Positions 1 to 9,525 of a stretch of 64,000 bases of DNA are shown in pieces. Source of the DNA: Paralithodes platypus. Taxonomy: Eukaryota; Arthropoda; Malacostraca; Decapoda; Lithodidae. Below the pieces are notes generated by a model. That model ran no database searches and was not told the origin of the DNA. It saw only the letters and a list, made by a program, of their open reading frames with translations. The DNA is taken from the NCBI GenBank assembly GCA_032716605.1, contig CM064552.1, forward strand, positions 10,975,033-11,039,032, in the 5' to 3' direction. The position numbers were made by a program, and so were the translations under genes. Within the stretch, counting starts at the first letter, position 1. Each line of letters starts with the position of its first letter.

Positions 1-27
1 AGGCAGGCAGGATGGGGAGGCTGGCAT

Positions 28-398
28 TTAAGGGGAGACTGACCGTTTGTTTGGGCTATTAATTAATGTATTCATATATTTTTTTTAGTTTCCTCCCTAG
101 ACCTCTATCAAGCTTAGAAAAACACCCCCTAGACCCCCCTTCAAGATAAATTTGTACATTTCTCGGTAGAAAAATGTCCCAGCCGAAGGCCGGTTCCTCT
201 TAAAATTGCAGGCTCGCTTTCGCTCGCCAGGAAATAATCGACACCTAAATGGCACGAAAGGGCTTAAATTGACAACGAAATGGGGCGAAAGGTGTTAAAA
301 ACATCCAAACTTATGGGCCGAACGTCTTTTAATCTCAAAACTAGTGGGCTAAACATGAGGGAGAAAGTGGTCCAGAAAAACGGTCTGCCTCCCCTTAA
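28..398 (+). mobile_element. TTAA-flanked non-autonomous element, family A (long form)
   Basis: First copy of the most abundant repeat here. It begins TTAAGGGGAG and ends CCTCCCCTTAA, so the termini are short inverted repeats that include a TTAA, the target used by piggyBac-type transposons. In order it holds a T-rich left part, TAGACCTC.ATCAAGCTTA, CAAGATAAATTTGTACATTT, a palindrome over GGCCGAAGGCC, the core CTCGC..TCGCTCGCCAGG, and about four degenerate units of roughly 32 bp, each containing TTAAAA and a variant of ATGGGGCGAA. No open frame is shared between copies, so it is non-coding. Transposase class is inferred only from the ends. Plus orientation in this annotation means the core reads CTCGCTATCGCTCGCCAGG on the + strand. 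Confidence 0.8.
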
Positions 399-512
399 TT
401 GGCTGTCCTGTTTTATCCACTCCTAAAGTTTTTAATCTAACAACCAATCAATTAATCTTCCTTAATTCGTACTATACATACTAACAACATATACATTGTA
501 ATTATATTTATA

Positions 513-1435
513 CATCTATCTATCTATTACCAGACGAAATTATCCCCGAAGGGGTGACCACGAACGAATCGCCCAAAGCACCTCTGTCCCGTCAGCCGAC
601 GTCCCTCCTCCCAACCAACACCGCTTTCTCTCATATACCTCTCAACTCCATCCTTCCACCCCACTCTCGATCTGCATCTTCATCTCTGTCCCTCCGCCTC
701 ACTCTCGTACACTCTCTTAGTCATTGTTTCGCTTTCCATATATTCCACAAGGCCGAACCATCTCAAGGTGTTCCTTTTCACACTTCCCAACACATCCACA
801 CCACTCCTCTCTCTTACTTCCTAATTTGTCTGTCTATCCTGTCATGTAACTCCACGTGCACTCCTCATGTAACTCATTTCCACCTCTCTCACTCTGGGTT
901 TGTGCTTCTCCATCATTGCCCATGCTTCACTCCTGTACGTCAATGTCGGGATTACCACAATCACTTTTTTACTTCCATGCTGACCGCCCTAACCCTTTTC
1001 ACTGCGTTCAGCGTTCCTACATATCTGTTGCACCATTTCCCGCACTTCATTCATCCTCCATACTCCCATCTTTACTCAACACACTGTCCAAATACTTAAA
1101 TGAGCTGACATTCTCCATAACCTGACCATTTAACCTCACCTCACACTCTGTGACTGCACCCCTTTCAAAGACCATAACTTTACTCTTCCCCGAATTTACC
1201 TTCAAGTTCCTTTTTTCACACACTGTTCCAAAAATATTTACCAGTCCCTGTAACTCCCACTCACTATCACTCGTCATAACTGTATCGTCAGCGAACAGCA
1301 GTACAGGCAACTTCCACTTATTTCCTTCCCTTATCAGCGGTACACCAACATCCACAATTGTTTTTCATGACTCCATCCATATAGATATTAAAAAACCATG
1401 GGAACATCACGCACTCTTGCTATAACCCAACATTC
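513..1435 (-). pseudogene. LINE reverse transcriptase fragment (L2-like non-LTR element)
   Basis: The minus strand encodes the C-terminal part of a non-LTR reverse transcriptase. FADDTV, the catalytic motif C with both aspartates, lies at about 1284-1295, followed by thumb-type sequence with VNSGKSKVM. The frame breaks near 1360 (a preceding NIYMDGVMK block is in another frame) and again near 1047. Further fragments reading LRWFGLVEYM and TKRVYESEAEG continue to about 560 with internal stops. This order is typical of the 3' end of L2-like elements. After the last coding remnant comes a short (TAGA)n tail at about 515-530, the usual LINE 3' microsatellite. The element is 5'-truncated and dead. 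The 181-codon frame on the opposite strand is only its antisense shadow. Confidence 0.8.
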
Positions 1436-1729
1436 AGATCAAAGAAGATACTAATAGCATATGCATTACACATACATACATTAAATAAAAGGACAATTTA
1501 TAATTTATACTATCAAAGGAGAAACATATGAATTATTGGGAATGAATTAATGGGTTAGCAGTAGGGTTTAAGGCCGGATTACTTCATTGGCCCCAGCAGT
1601 TCTATATGGTCAGTGTATCTATGTATCTCCAACTTTCTTTTCCCCCCTCGACCCAAATATATTCGGCATGTGAACCAGTGTGGCGTAAGGCACGAGACGA
1701 ATGACGTGTCCGGCCAGGTCTGCGCGAGT
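1436..1729. other. Unassigned AT-rich spacer
   Basis: No coding or structural signal recognised. The stretch from about 1565 to 1720 is less AT-rich and has a distant likeness to 12230-12310 (both contain AAGGCCGGA followed by GTGTATC.ATGTA), so it may be an old dispersed repeat. Confidence 0.3.
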
Positions 1730-2035
1730 GTAAAGGTTGGGATATATCTTGCATACCAGGGAGGGAATATTGTAAGACTGTGTTGGGGGGGGGGGGGGGG
1801 GTGTAAGGGAGGGAGATAAAACATAGAAATATAGATTGATAGATAGATAGACAGATAGATAGACAGATAGATAGATAAATAGATTGATTGATGGATAGAT
1901 GGTGTTTGAGATAGTGTCAAAATTGGATTATATCTTGCATACGAGGGGAGGGAATATTGTAAGATTGTGTTGGTGGGTGTGTGTAAGATAGGGAGGGAGG
2001 GAGAGAAAAACATAGATGGATAGATGGGTGGCGTA
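1730..2035. repeat. Tandem duplication of about 190 bp with G-run and TAGA microsatellites
   Basis: Two diverged copies share ATATCTTGCATAC, GGGAGGGAATATTGTAAGA and TGTGTTGG, then G-rich sequence, then AACATAGA and (TAGA)n or (TGGA)n tracts. The first starts at about 1738 and the second at about 1928. The first contains a run of about 18 G at 1785-1801. Frames on both strands here are low-complexity artefacts. Confidence 0.65.
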
Positions 2036-2037
2036 AA

Positions 2038-2065
2038 TAAAAAAAAAAAGAGGTGGCGTAAAAAA

Positions 2066-2098
<33 letters not shown>
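2038..2098 (+). repeat. Poly-A runs and (GA)n
   Basis: Two A-runs separated by GAGGTGGCGT, then about 12 GA units. Simple sequence. Confidence 0.9.
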
Positions 2099-2332
2099 AT
2101 GTATATGAAACATTTTACTGCAACTTGTCAATACCAAGACATTTTTCAGTAATATTCTGGCTAACATTAAACTATCTTATTCAGCTTTGGAAAGCACTCT
2201 AAGAATCGAAGGGGATAATAGCTTTCTCAAATAACCTTCAAATTCCCCCAATCCCTTAATAAGATGTATAAAGTCGACTAACACATAAGGAAGAATAGCG
2301 CCACCGTCTACCGAAAGGGTTAAAAGTCAACA

Positions 2333-2667
2333 TTAAGGGGAGGTTTTTAGTTGATGCTCTACATTTCGATCAAGCTTAAAATTACTCCCCCTTGACCCCC
2401 TTTCAAGATAATTTTTTACATTTTTCGGTAGAAAAATGTCCCGGCCGAAGGCCGGTTCCCCTTAAATTACAGGCTCGCTATCGCTCGCCAGGAAAAAATC
2501 GACACCTAAATGGCACGAATGGTCTTAAAATTGACATAAATGGGGCGAGGGTTCTTGAAATCGCCAAACTAATGGGGCGAACGTCTTAAAATGTCAAAAG
2601 CAATGGGGCTAAACATGAGGGAGAAAGGGGTCCAGAAAAAATCCTCCAGGTGAAAATCTCCCCTTAA
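2333..2667 (+). mobile_element. Family A element, short form, complete
   Basis: Starts TTAAGGGGAGGTTTTTAGTT and ends ATCTCCCCTTAA. It has the palindrome over GGCCGAAGGCC, the core and all degenerate 32-bp units. It lacks the extra T-rich segment found near the left end of the long form. Confidence 0.85.
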
Positions 2668-2774
2668 TAATAAACCATTCATACTGGGGGCCGCCCCGAA
2701 GAAGACACTTGCCAGACGCTGAGACCACATAACACAGTATAAAGGGCAGATGTGTATTGGTTTGTTTATGTGTG

Positions 2775-3052
2775 TTTAATATTTCGTGTCTATATTTAGT
2801 TTCCTCTCTATACCTCCATCAAAGCTTAAACATATACCCCAAAGACCTCTACGAAATCAATTGTGTGCATTTTCCGGTCAATACCATTTTCCGAAATTGC
2901 AGGATCGCTATCGCTCACCAGGGAAAAAAATCGATACCTAAACGGCACGAAAGGTATTAAAGTCGCCAAATTAAGGAGACGAATGAGGTAAATGTTCAAA
3001 ACTAATGGGGCTAAACATGAGGGAGAAGCCCCCCCCCCGGTCCATTAATAGC
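2775..3052 (+). mobile_element. Family A element, truncated and diverged
   Basis: From TAGTTTCCTCTCTATACCTC to ACATGAGGGAGAAG. The GGCCGAAGGCC palindrome is deleted, the terminal TTAA ends are eroded and a C-run sits at the right end. Confidence 0.7.
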
Positions 3053-3306
3053 TCGAGGGTGATACTTATTTAAATTAACCATTATAGTTAAACCGACTAA
3101 TAAAAAAAAACTTCCCCTTTAATTGAAATGCACTTTACTAATTTGATTCCTGGGGGGGGGGGGGGGCTACCAAACCTGAGCAAAATCGTCTCACGGTAGT
3201 CGGAATAATGTGAAAAAAGCGTCTGCGAATACTGAAGGGGAAACTGGGACCAACTTACGCCCCGCATGAAGTTGTAAAGCAGGTGATCGAGAGCTAGACT
3301 CGCTCT
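3053..3306. other. Unassigned spacer with G-run
   Basis: Nothing recognisable apart from a run of about 16 G near 3152-3166. Confidence 0.4.
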
Positions 3307-3685
3307 TTAAGGGGAGAGGGGTAATTTGGATGGTCCCCCCCCCCCTTCTTCCTCATGTTTAGCCCCATTAGTGTTTAGATCATAAGACGTTCGGCCCATT
3401 AGTTTGCGATTTTAAGGCCTTTCGACCCATTTCTTTGTCAATATTAAGACTTTTCGTGTCATTTAGGTGTCCATTTTTTCCTGGCGAGCGATAGCGAGCC
3501 TGTAATTTAAGAGGAACCGACCTTCGGCCGGGAAAGTTTTCTATCGAAAAATGTACAAATTTATCTTGAAGGAGGGTCTTGGGAGGTATTTTATTAAGCT
3601 TGATGGAGGTCTAGGGAGGAAACTAAAAGAATGATTATATATATATATATAAATTATGAAATAAATACGCCCATCCCCCCCTTAA
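3307..3685 (-). mobile_element. Family A element, complete
   Basis: TTAAGGGGAG at the left and CCCCCCTTAA at the right. The core reads CCTGGCGAGCGATAGCGAG on the + strand. A (TA)n tract sits near the right end. Confidence 0.8.
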
Positions 3686-3944
3686 CTAACTACACTACGC
3701 TATTTACGGGCGCTGTTCAGTTATCTCGGCACACGATGATAACTCGCCCACCCACCCACACCCGCCCATTTCCAAGTTGCTTATCACGCCCAAAGTTGTT
3801 ATTTATCGTTATTAGGAGGGCCTCTTTAGGTTCGCAACGCACCACTTTCTATAATAAAAGTCGTTGGTGCGCGGCGATACACTTTTGGTCAAGGTCGCAC
3901 TGTTTACTTTTGGCCCTAATAATGATAATACTACTAATAATAAA

Positions 3945-3964
3945 AAAATAATAATAACATATAT

Positions 3965-4002
<38 letters not shown>

Positions 4003-4070
4003 TAACAATAACAATAAGTATAATCATAATAACAAAGATAATAATAACATTAAAGTATATAAATAAAAAC
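3945..4070. repeat. AT-rich trinucleotide tract
   Basis: Degenerate (ATA)n/(AAT)n with AACAAT interruptions. Sequence 3686-3944 before it holds nothing I can name. Confidence 0.8.
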
Positions 4071-4286
4071 ACTTAATTTTATGATGCACTGCTCAACAAT
4101 AAGTGCATTAGATCTGTTGTTAATTCAATATAAATATCCTTTCATTATTGGAGGGTCATCAAAGCAAATGTAATAAAGTTGTTGAAGTTTTATGACACAT
4201 GAGGGAAGCCATTGGTACTGAGGGCGGTTTTCTTTTGATGTATTCCTTCTGTTTCCTCCCTCATATATATATTTTGGAGATTTTAT

Positions 4287-4540
4287 ATGAGATAGATAGA
4301 TATGGATAGATAGCTAGATAGATATATAGATGTATAGATATAGATATATATTTAGATAGCTAGATAGAGATAGATAGATAGATAGAGATAGATAGAGATG
4401 GATAGAGATAGATATATTAATAGGATATAGATAGCTAGAGATAGATAGATAGATATTTAGATAAATAGATAGATAGATAGATATATTAATAGGAGATAGA
4501 TAGATATAGAGAAATATAGATATATATATATATATATGTA
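4287..4540. repeat. Degenerate (GATA)n microsatellite
   Basis: About 250 bp of GATA units with TAGATATA variants, ending in (TA)n at 4524-4538. The minus-strand open frame rich in SIYL is an artefact of it. Confidence 0.9.
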
Positions 4541-4632
4541 TCGTTTTGCTACTTGCTGAACAATGTGTGATCCCTCTCATTCTGGATCACTGCCTTCTGC
4601 ACATCAAATACATGTTACTCTACGGTGACCGG

Positions 4633-4743
4633 TCAACTCAACCAGTAGACCATTTCAACCAGTACCAAATCAACTAATACAGTTAGGTTAGGTTAGGTTA
4701 GTACTATATTTTGGCACTGGTTGAGAGCTACTGGTTGAGATGA
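4633..4743. repeat. Inverted repeat enclosing a (TTAGG)n tract
   Basis: Left arm 4633-4669 (contains AACCAGTAGACC and AACCAGTACC) is matched in reverse complement by 4709-4743 (GGCACTGGTTGA and CTACTGGTTGA). Each arm itself holds two copies of ACTGGTTGA. The loop at 4683-4701 is nearly four perfect TTAGG units, the arthropod telomere repeat. This could be a small foldback element or an interstitial telomeric insertion at a break repair site. Confidence 0.7.
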
Positions 4744-4896
4744 CATGGAACCGTTACTCTACAATTATTACCGACTCGTTTTAATTCCCACAAAGCTAAA
4801 AACAGCCCATCAATCACTCTCTCCCCTTCCCAATGCAGTAATAAACGTCCATCCATATCATGTCTTCAATAATCCCCGTTCTTCAATAGTTCTCCC

Positions 4897-5268
4897 TGAA
4901 GGGGACAGTGGCTGTTTGTTTGGTCTATTCATTCATTTATTCATATATTTGTTTTTAGTTTCCTCCCTAGACCTCCATCAAGCTTAGAAAAACACCCCCT
5001 AGACCCCCTTCAAAATAGATTTGTACATTTTTCGGTAGAAAAATGTCCCGGCCAAAGGCCGATTCCTCCTAAAATTACAGGCTCGCTATCGCTCGCAGGG
5101 AAAACGTCGACACCTAAAGGGCACGATGGGTCCTAATATTGACAAAGAAATGGGGTGAAAGGTCATAAGATCCCCAAACTAATGGAACCAACGTCTTAAA
5201 ATCTCAAAACTAGTGGGGCTAAACATGAGGGAGGAAGAGGACTCGAAAAAACAACTGCCTCCCCTTAA
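4897..5268 (+). mobile_element. Family A element, long form, left TTAA mutated
   Basis: Left end TGAAGGGGAC where others have TTAAGGGGAG; right end CTCCCCTTAA. The left T-rich segment resembles that of the copy at 28-398. Palindrome and core are present, the core with a one-base deletion. Confidence 0.8.
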
Positions 5269-5279
5269 TTTTCACGATC

Positions 5280-5465
5280 ATTTTATTTCCCGTTTTCATT
5301 ATTAGTATCCCCTCTAATTTTCAAACTTTTTATTTCCCGTTTTCATTATTAGTATCCCCTCTAATTTTCACCAACTTTTTATTTCCCGTTTTCATTATTA
5401 GTATCCCCTCTAATTTTCACGAACTTTGTATTTCCCGTTTTCATTATTAGTATCCCCTCTAATTG
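5280..5465 (+). repeat. Tandem repeat, about 50-bp unit, 3.5 copies
   Basis: Units contain TATTTCCCGTTTTCATTATT followed by AGTATCCCCTCTAATTTTCA. The copies are almost identical, so the amplification is recent. Confidence 0.85.
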
Positions 5466-5569
5466 CCTACTTTATTTTCGGTTCCCCTTGCAATCTCCTC
5501 ATTCATCTCTTCTACCCTCTAACATATATGGGTATGAAATGGGTATATAACGTGTCCATGATAATATAC

Positions 5570-5782
5570 CGTTATAGTACCGGCGATGTCTTTTTCTTTC
5601 TATTTCAGTTGCATTTAGACGGATTTATCAATCTTAGGAAGGATGTATGGTAGCTAAAAGGATTAATAATAGTGATAGTCTGTAATCTTTTAACGGGTAG
5701 ACATCCTTCCTAGGCTGAATAAAACCGTTTAATAGTTGCCAGAATATAATGAAAAGGACGTCACCGGTACTGAATGGGTTAA
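5570..5782. mobile_element. Hairpin element, family H1
   Basis: An imperfect palindrome of about 210 bp. The left arm (GTACCGGCGATGTC, TTAGACGG, CTTAGGAAGGATGT) is matched in reverse by the right arm (ACATCCTTCCTAGGCTGA, CGTTTAATAGTTGCCAGAAT, GACGTCACCGGTAC), which ends in GGGTTAA. Short arms of other copies show this is one mobile foldback family. Frames over it are non-coding. Confidence 0.75.
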
Positions 5783-5838
5783 TGTATACATTATTAACAC
5801 TACTATACCCGTTTGATATAAGGATAGCAAGGTATAGC

Positions 5839-6056
5839 ACTATTAACCCTTGTAAGCTCCAATACGCGTTTCTGTTCTGTTTCTGGCTACTATTAGACGA
5901 TAATATTCAGATTAGTAACGGTATATGGAAGTCAAAGGGTTGATTGAGATAGTATTTAACCTTTTAATACCCACAGATACGTCCTAAGCTGCATAAAATC
6001 GTCTAATGATAGCCAAAATAAACTACTTAAACGCGTCAGAGCTTGAAAGGGTTAAT
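5839..6056. mobile_element. Hairpin element, family H2
   Basis: Begins TTAACCCTTGTAAGCTCC, ends GCTTGAAAGGGTTAA, and the arms pair through GCTACTATTAGACG with CGTCTAATGATAGCC. It differs from H1 in the outermost 30-40 bp of each arm. Confidence 0.75.
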
Positions 6057-6129
6057 ATACAGTTATCATACATTCCCTTATTATACCTCTCTATTATACA
6101 GTGTACCCTCTCGCGTACTCATGTTTGTA

Positions 6130-6325
6130 CTCTAGGGGGAGGTACTCGCTTTTTCTGGACCCCTTTCTCCCTCATGTTTAGACCCATTAGTTTTGCGATT
6201 ATAAGACGTTCGCTTACTAGTTTGGCGACTTTGAGACCTTTCGCCCCATTACTTTGTCAATATTATGACCTTTCGTGCCGTTTAGGTGTCGAATTTTTCC
6301 TGGCGAGCGATAGCGAGCCTGTAAG
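6130..6325 (-). mobile_element. Family A element, truncated
   Basis: Runs from GGGGGAGGTACTCG through the degenerate 32-bp units to the core (GGCGAGCGATAGCGAGCC), where it stops. The remainder of the element is missing. Confidence 0.8.
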
Positions 6326-6399
6326 TTTTGAAAGTGTTCAATATAGTTGCAGATAGTAGTGTGAAGATTATGAGGTAGAGTTTTGAAATAGCTCTGTCC

Positions 6400-6479
6400 C
6401 CTAAATTGATCTGAGATTCGTTGCTGGAAAAATGCTGGTCAGCGAAAATTGCCGCCAAAAGGTCCGGTGTGAAGGCACC
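6400..6479. repeat. Fragment resembling a TCACACG-type foldback
   Basis: Contains CCGGTGTGAAGGCACC next to a TTAA. This is similar in flavour to the foldback ends at 29945-30385, but too short for a firm call. Confidence 0.3.
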
Positions 6480-6836
6480 TTAAGGGGGAGTAGTGGTTTT
6501 CTCTTCCTCATGTTTAGTGGCATTAGCTTTGAGATTTTAAGACGTTTGTTCCATTAGTTTGGCGATTTTAGGACCTTTCACTCCTTTTATTTGTCAACAT
6601 TAAAAGCTTTCTTGCCATTTAGGCGTCGATTATTTCCTGGCGAGAGATAGCGAGTCTGTAGTTCTAAGAGGAACCGGCCTTTGGCCGGCACATCTTTCTA
6701 CCGAAAAATGTACACATTTATCTTGAAGGGGGAGTCCAGGGGCTGTTTTCTTAAGTTTGATGGAGGTCTAACGAGGAAACTATAAAGTCAATATATTTAT
6801 AATTAAATATAAAAAAAGCCACTACACCCTAATTAA
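6480..6836 (-). mobile_element. Family A element, nearly complete
   Basis: Starts TTAAGGGGGAGTAG and carries core, palindrome and 32-bp units. The right end is eroded to CCCTAATTAA, and the hairpin element that follows uses this TTAA as its own left end. Confidence 0.8.
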
Positions 6837-7047
6837 CCCCTTCTGTACCGGCGACGTCCCTTTCATTATATTCCGGCATATATTAGACGATTTTACTCCG
6901 CTTAGGACGGATGTGTGGTAGTTATGAGGCTACAAACTATCTCAAATTACCCTTTTAACTACCACACATCCTTCCTAAGTTGCATAAATTCGTCTAAATA
7001 TTGCCGAAATAAAACAACAGACATCCCCCGGTAACGGAAGGGTTAAC
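6833..7047. mobile_element. Hairpin element, family H1
   Basis: TTAACCCCTTCTGTACCGGC at the left; ACGGAAGGGTTAA at the right. Arms pair through GGACGGATGTGTGGTAGTTA and its reverse complement. It shares its left TTAA with the preceding family A copy. Confidence 0.85.
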
Positions 7048-7189
7048 CCGTTCCCCTAACCCTTCCCGGACTGTTGATGAACTTTGCCGTCAACATGAAG
7101 AGGCTATAATAACGATCAGAAGGGCAATAATAATGATAGCAAGACATAGCACTGTAATACGTCTCCTCAAATTGTCCCCTCCTCCCCAC

Positions 7190-7500
7190 CCCACTTTCTT
7201 CCATCTAAACAAACAGAAATAACGCATCGGCCGCCTTCTCTTCATTAAAAAAATAAAAAAAATAAAAAAACGCACCTCCACCTTCTCTTCAATCTAAGCA
7301 AATACAAATAACGCATTACCCCCCCCCCCCCCATTATCTCCAATCTAAACAAACAAAAATATCGCATCAACACCCCCCTCACCCTTCAATCTAAGTAAAC
7401 AAACAAAACGAACCCCCTTCAATCTTAAAAAAAAAATAACGCATCCCCCCCTCTTCAATATAAACATGAACAAAACAACGTACCCCCCCCCCCCCTTCTC
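7190..7500 (+). repeat. Degenerate tandem repeat, about 60-bp unit
   Basis: Five or six diverged units containing CTTCAATCTAAACAAACAAA, then AATAACGCATC and a C-run of variable length. Confidence 0.75.
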
Positions 7501-7504
7501 AAGC

Positions 7505-7880
7505 TACAAAATTTCGATAGAGGATTATCCAGGCCAAAGACTATAATTTCTCCTAAATTTCAGATTCCCTCTATCTCTCGCCACTATAGTCTATTTTTTC
7601 CCAGCTGATCGTACATTGCATCCTTTAGTAACTGATTGATCGATTCTTACTGGAAAAATATGATACTGCGATGTTTGTACGTCATATTATTGCCAAGTTT
7701 TCATAATTAACAACAAATTTAGCTACAAAATCATGTTAATAGCCGAGTAAGCAGGATGGAGAGATAGGAATTTACTATCAGCTGGACAAAAATAGAGTAT
7801 AGATATCGACATCTGAATGGTTTTAAAATCTCCAGTCTAACGAGGCGAAAGAGGATGGTTCAGAAAGACCTACCACGATA
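7505..7880 (+). mobile_element. Old, heavily diverged family A element
   Basis: TTTCTCCTAAATTTCAGATTCCCTC..TCTCGCCA recalls the palindrome-to-core segment. After about 170 unrelated bases, TATCGACATCTGAATGG and AACGAGGCGAAAGAG recall the 32-bp units. If correct, the copy is interrupted. Confidence 0.4.
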
Positions 7881-8231
7881 GAGATACATTTACACAAGGG
7901 CAACTCGTTCCCCTAACCCTTATCGGATTATTTTTATATATACCTTAATATGAACAGGAAGAGGTTATCGATCATAAGGGCAATAACAATGACGACAGGA
8001 TGTATTACTGGCAATATTTACCCTCATCCCTCTCAGCCAGAACTCTAATTGTCATGTTCCATATATATACGTCTTGCAATATTATTTATTACATTAATTT
8101 GACATATATATTATTTATATATTATTATATATTATTTAATATCATATATTATTATATACAGTATTTATATACATATAATATATAACCTTTACCAACATTG
8201 TGAAGAGGCTATAGCGATCAGAAGGGCAATA
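7881..8231. other. Unassigned AT-rich stretch
   Basis: No recognisable gene. 8080-8180 is a degenerate (TA)-rich tract. Parts of 7905-8000 and 8190-8231 resemble 7040-7140 (CGATCAGAAGGGCAATAA), indicating an old duplication. Confidence 0.4.
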
Positions 8232-8265
8232 ATAACCCCTTCTGTACCGGCGAAGTCTTCTTAAT
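8232..8265 (+). mobile_element. Hairpin element family H1, left-end fragment
   Basis: AACCCCTTCTGTACCGGCGA then loss of similarity. Only the outer part of one arm remains. Confidence 0.6.
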
Positions 8266-8569
8266 CTATATAATATATAATCTGTGAACGGAGAAGGGGT
8301 ACCTGTCTCGTCTGTTTTAGAATACAGATGTTTTACTCTGACTCGCAGACAGAGGGGAGATTTAATTGGAGTCAATATAAATCAGCAAGGGCCATGATAG
8401 TCACAAGTACTCCACAGTGGACCACACTAATTACACGAGGGGGAAGGGTTTAACACTATCTGGTGCAACGTCTTGGGGGTTATTATGGTATTTTGTTTAA
8501 TTATCATTGAGGGTTTTAATTGTGTTTGCCATTTTCGAACAATGTGTATTTAGTTAACCCCTAGACTTG
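8266..8569. other. Unassigned spacer
   Basis: No coding, RNA or repeat signal recognised. Confidence 0.4.
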
Positions 8570-8843
8570 GAAAAACGCCTCTCCAAACCACCTTCAAACT
8601 AAAAAACGTTCCCCGGACCCCCTTCAAGCTAATTATGTACATTTTTCGGCAGAACGATAGTGAGCCTGTAATGTTGGAAGAACCGGCCGGGACATTTTTC
8701 TACCGAAAAATGTACAAATTAATCTAGAAGGGGGATCGAATGGCTGTTTTTTTTTCTTTTAAATTTGATGGAGGTCTAGGGAGGAAACTAGAAAAATAAT
8801 GAATACATGCAAAAATCGCCCAAAAAGTGAACCATCCCCTTAA
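8570..8843 (-). mobile_element. Family A element, rearranged
   Basis: The right half is normal (ACCGAAAAATGTACAAATTA to GAACCATCCCCTTAA). The left half carries the same terminal segment in the opposite sense (CCCCTTCAAGCTAATTATGT), making the copy partly palindromic. It is of the variant with AATCGCCCAAAAAGTGAACC near the end. Confidence 0.65.
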
Positions 8844-9085
8844 TGTGGGGTTTCTGGACCCCTTTCTCCCTCCATTAGTTTTAATATTATAAGATATTAG
8901 CCCCATTGGTTTGGCGATTTAAAGACCTTTGGTGCCATTTAGGTGTCGATTTTTCCTGGCAAGCGACATCGAGCCTGCAATGTAGGAGGAACCGGCCGAA
9001 ACATGCAAAAACATGATATTGAATGGAGTCTTGGAGGATTTTGTTTAAGCTTGATGTTGGTCTAGGGAGGAAACTAAAAAAAATC
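8840..9085 (-). mobile_element. Family A element, truncated and internally deleted
   Basis: Shares the TTAA at 8840-8843 with the preceding copy. The second 32-bp unit and most of the palindrome are deleted. Confidence 0.65.
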
Positions 9086-9404
9086 AAAAGTAAAAAGAAA
9101 ATAAAAACAAACAAAAAACACATATATATACTGTACAGTGTATATATATCCTAAAAATCGAGCAGCCTCTTCACAAACCCAGTTGATCTATTGCCGTTCG
9201 TATTCCTTTGTATATTTATAATCATCACATTTAGTGTCTTTGTTCCACACGGATATAATATTGATTTTAGTTAATCACTATCATTTTCTGCTCTACATTC
9301 CTTTTAGTAATATCTCACTTCGCTTTTTCCGTTCATAAATACGGATTCAATTTACTAAACCCTCAATTTGTGTTTCCCTGAATCATGGCAAACACACACA
9401 AACA
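9086..9404. other. Unassigned AT-rich stretch
   Basis: No gene or element recognised. Includes TATATACTGTACAGTGTATATATA, a short palindrome at 9122-9148. Confidence 0.4.
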
Positions 9405-9408
9405 CAAG

Positions 9409-9441
<33 letters not shown>

Positions 9442-9471
9442 ATGTATATATGTTGGTAAAGCCAGGTAATA

Positions 9472-9525
9472 AATTTTCTTTAATACATACGAGGTTGAAA
9501 GAAATGGCAATTTCTGCGTTGGAAA
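9472..9525 (+). repeat. Left inverted repeat of the PLE
   Basis: Contains TTTAATACATACGAGGTTG and AATGGCAATTTCTGCGTTGG. Its reverse complement is at 11945-11996. The coding sequence resumes immediately after it, so it is a short inverted partial repeat, not a full terminal repeat. Confidence 0.9.

Noticed and set aside
554..1099. 181-codon plus-strand frame
   Set aside because: Antisense shadow of the minus-strand LINE fragment, which carries the recognisable FADD motif.
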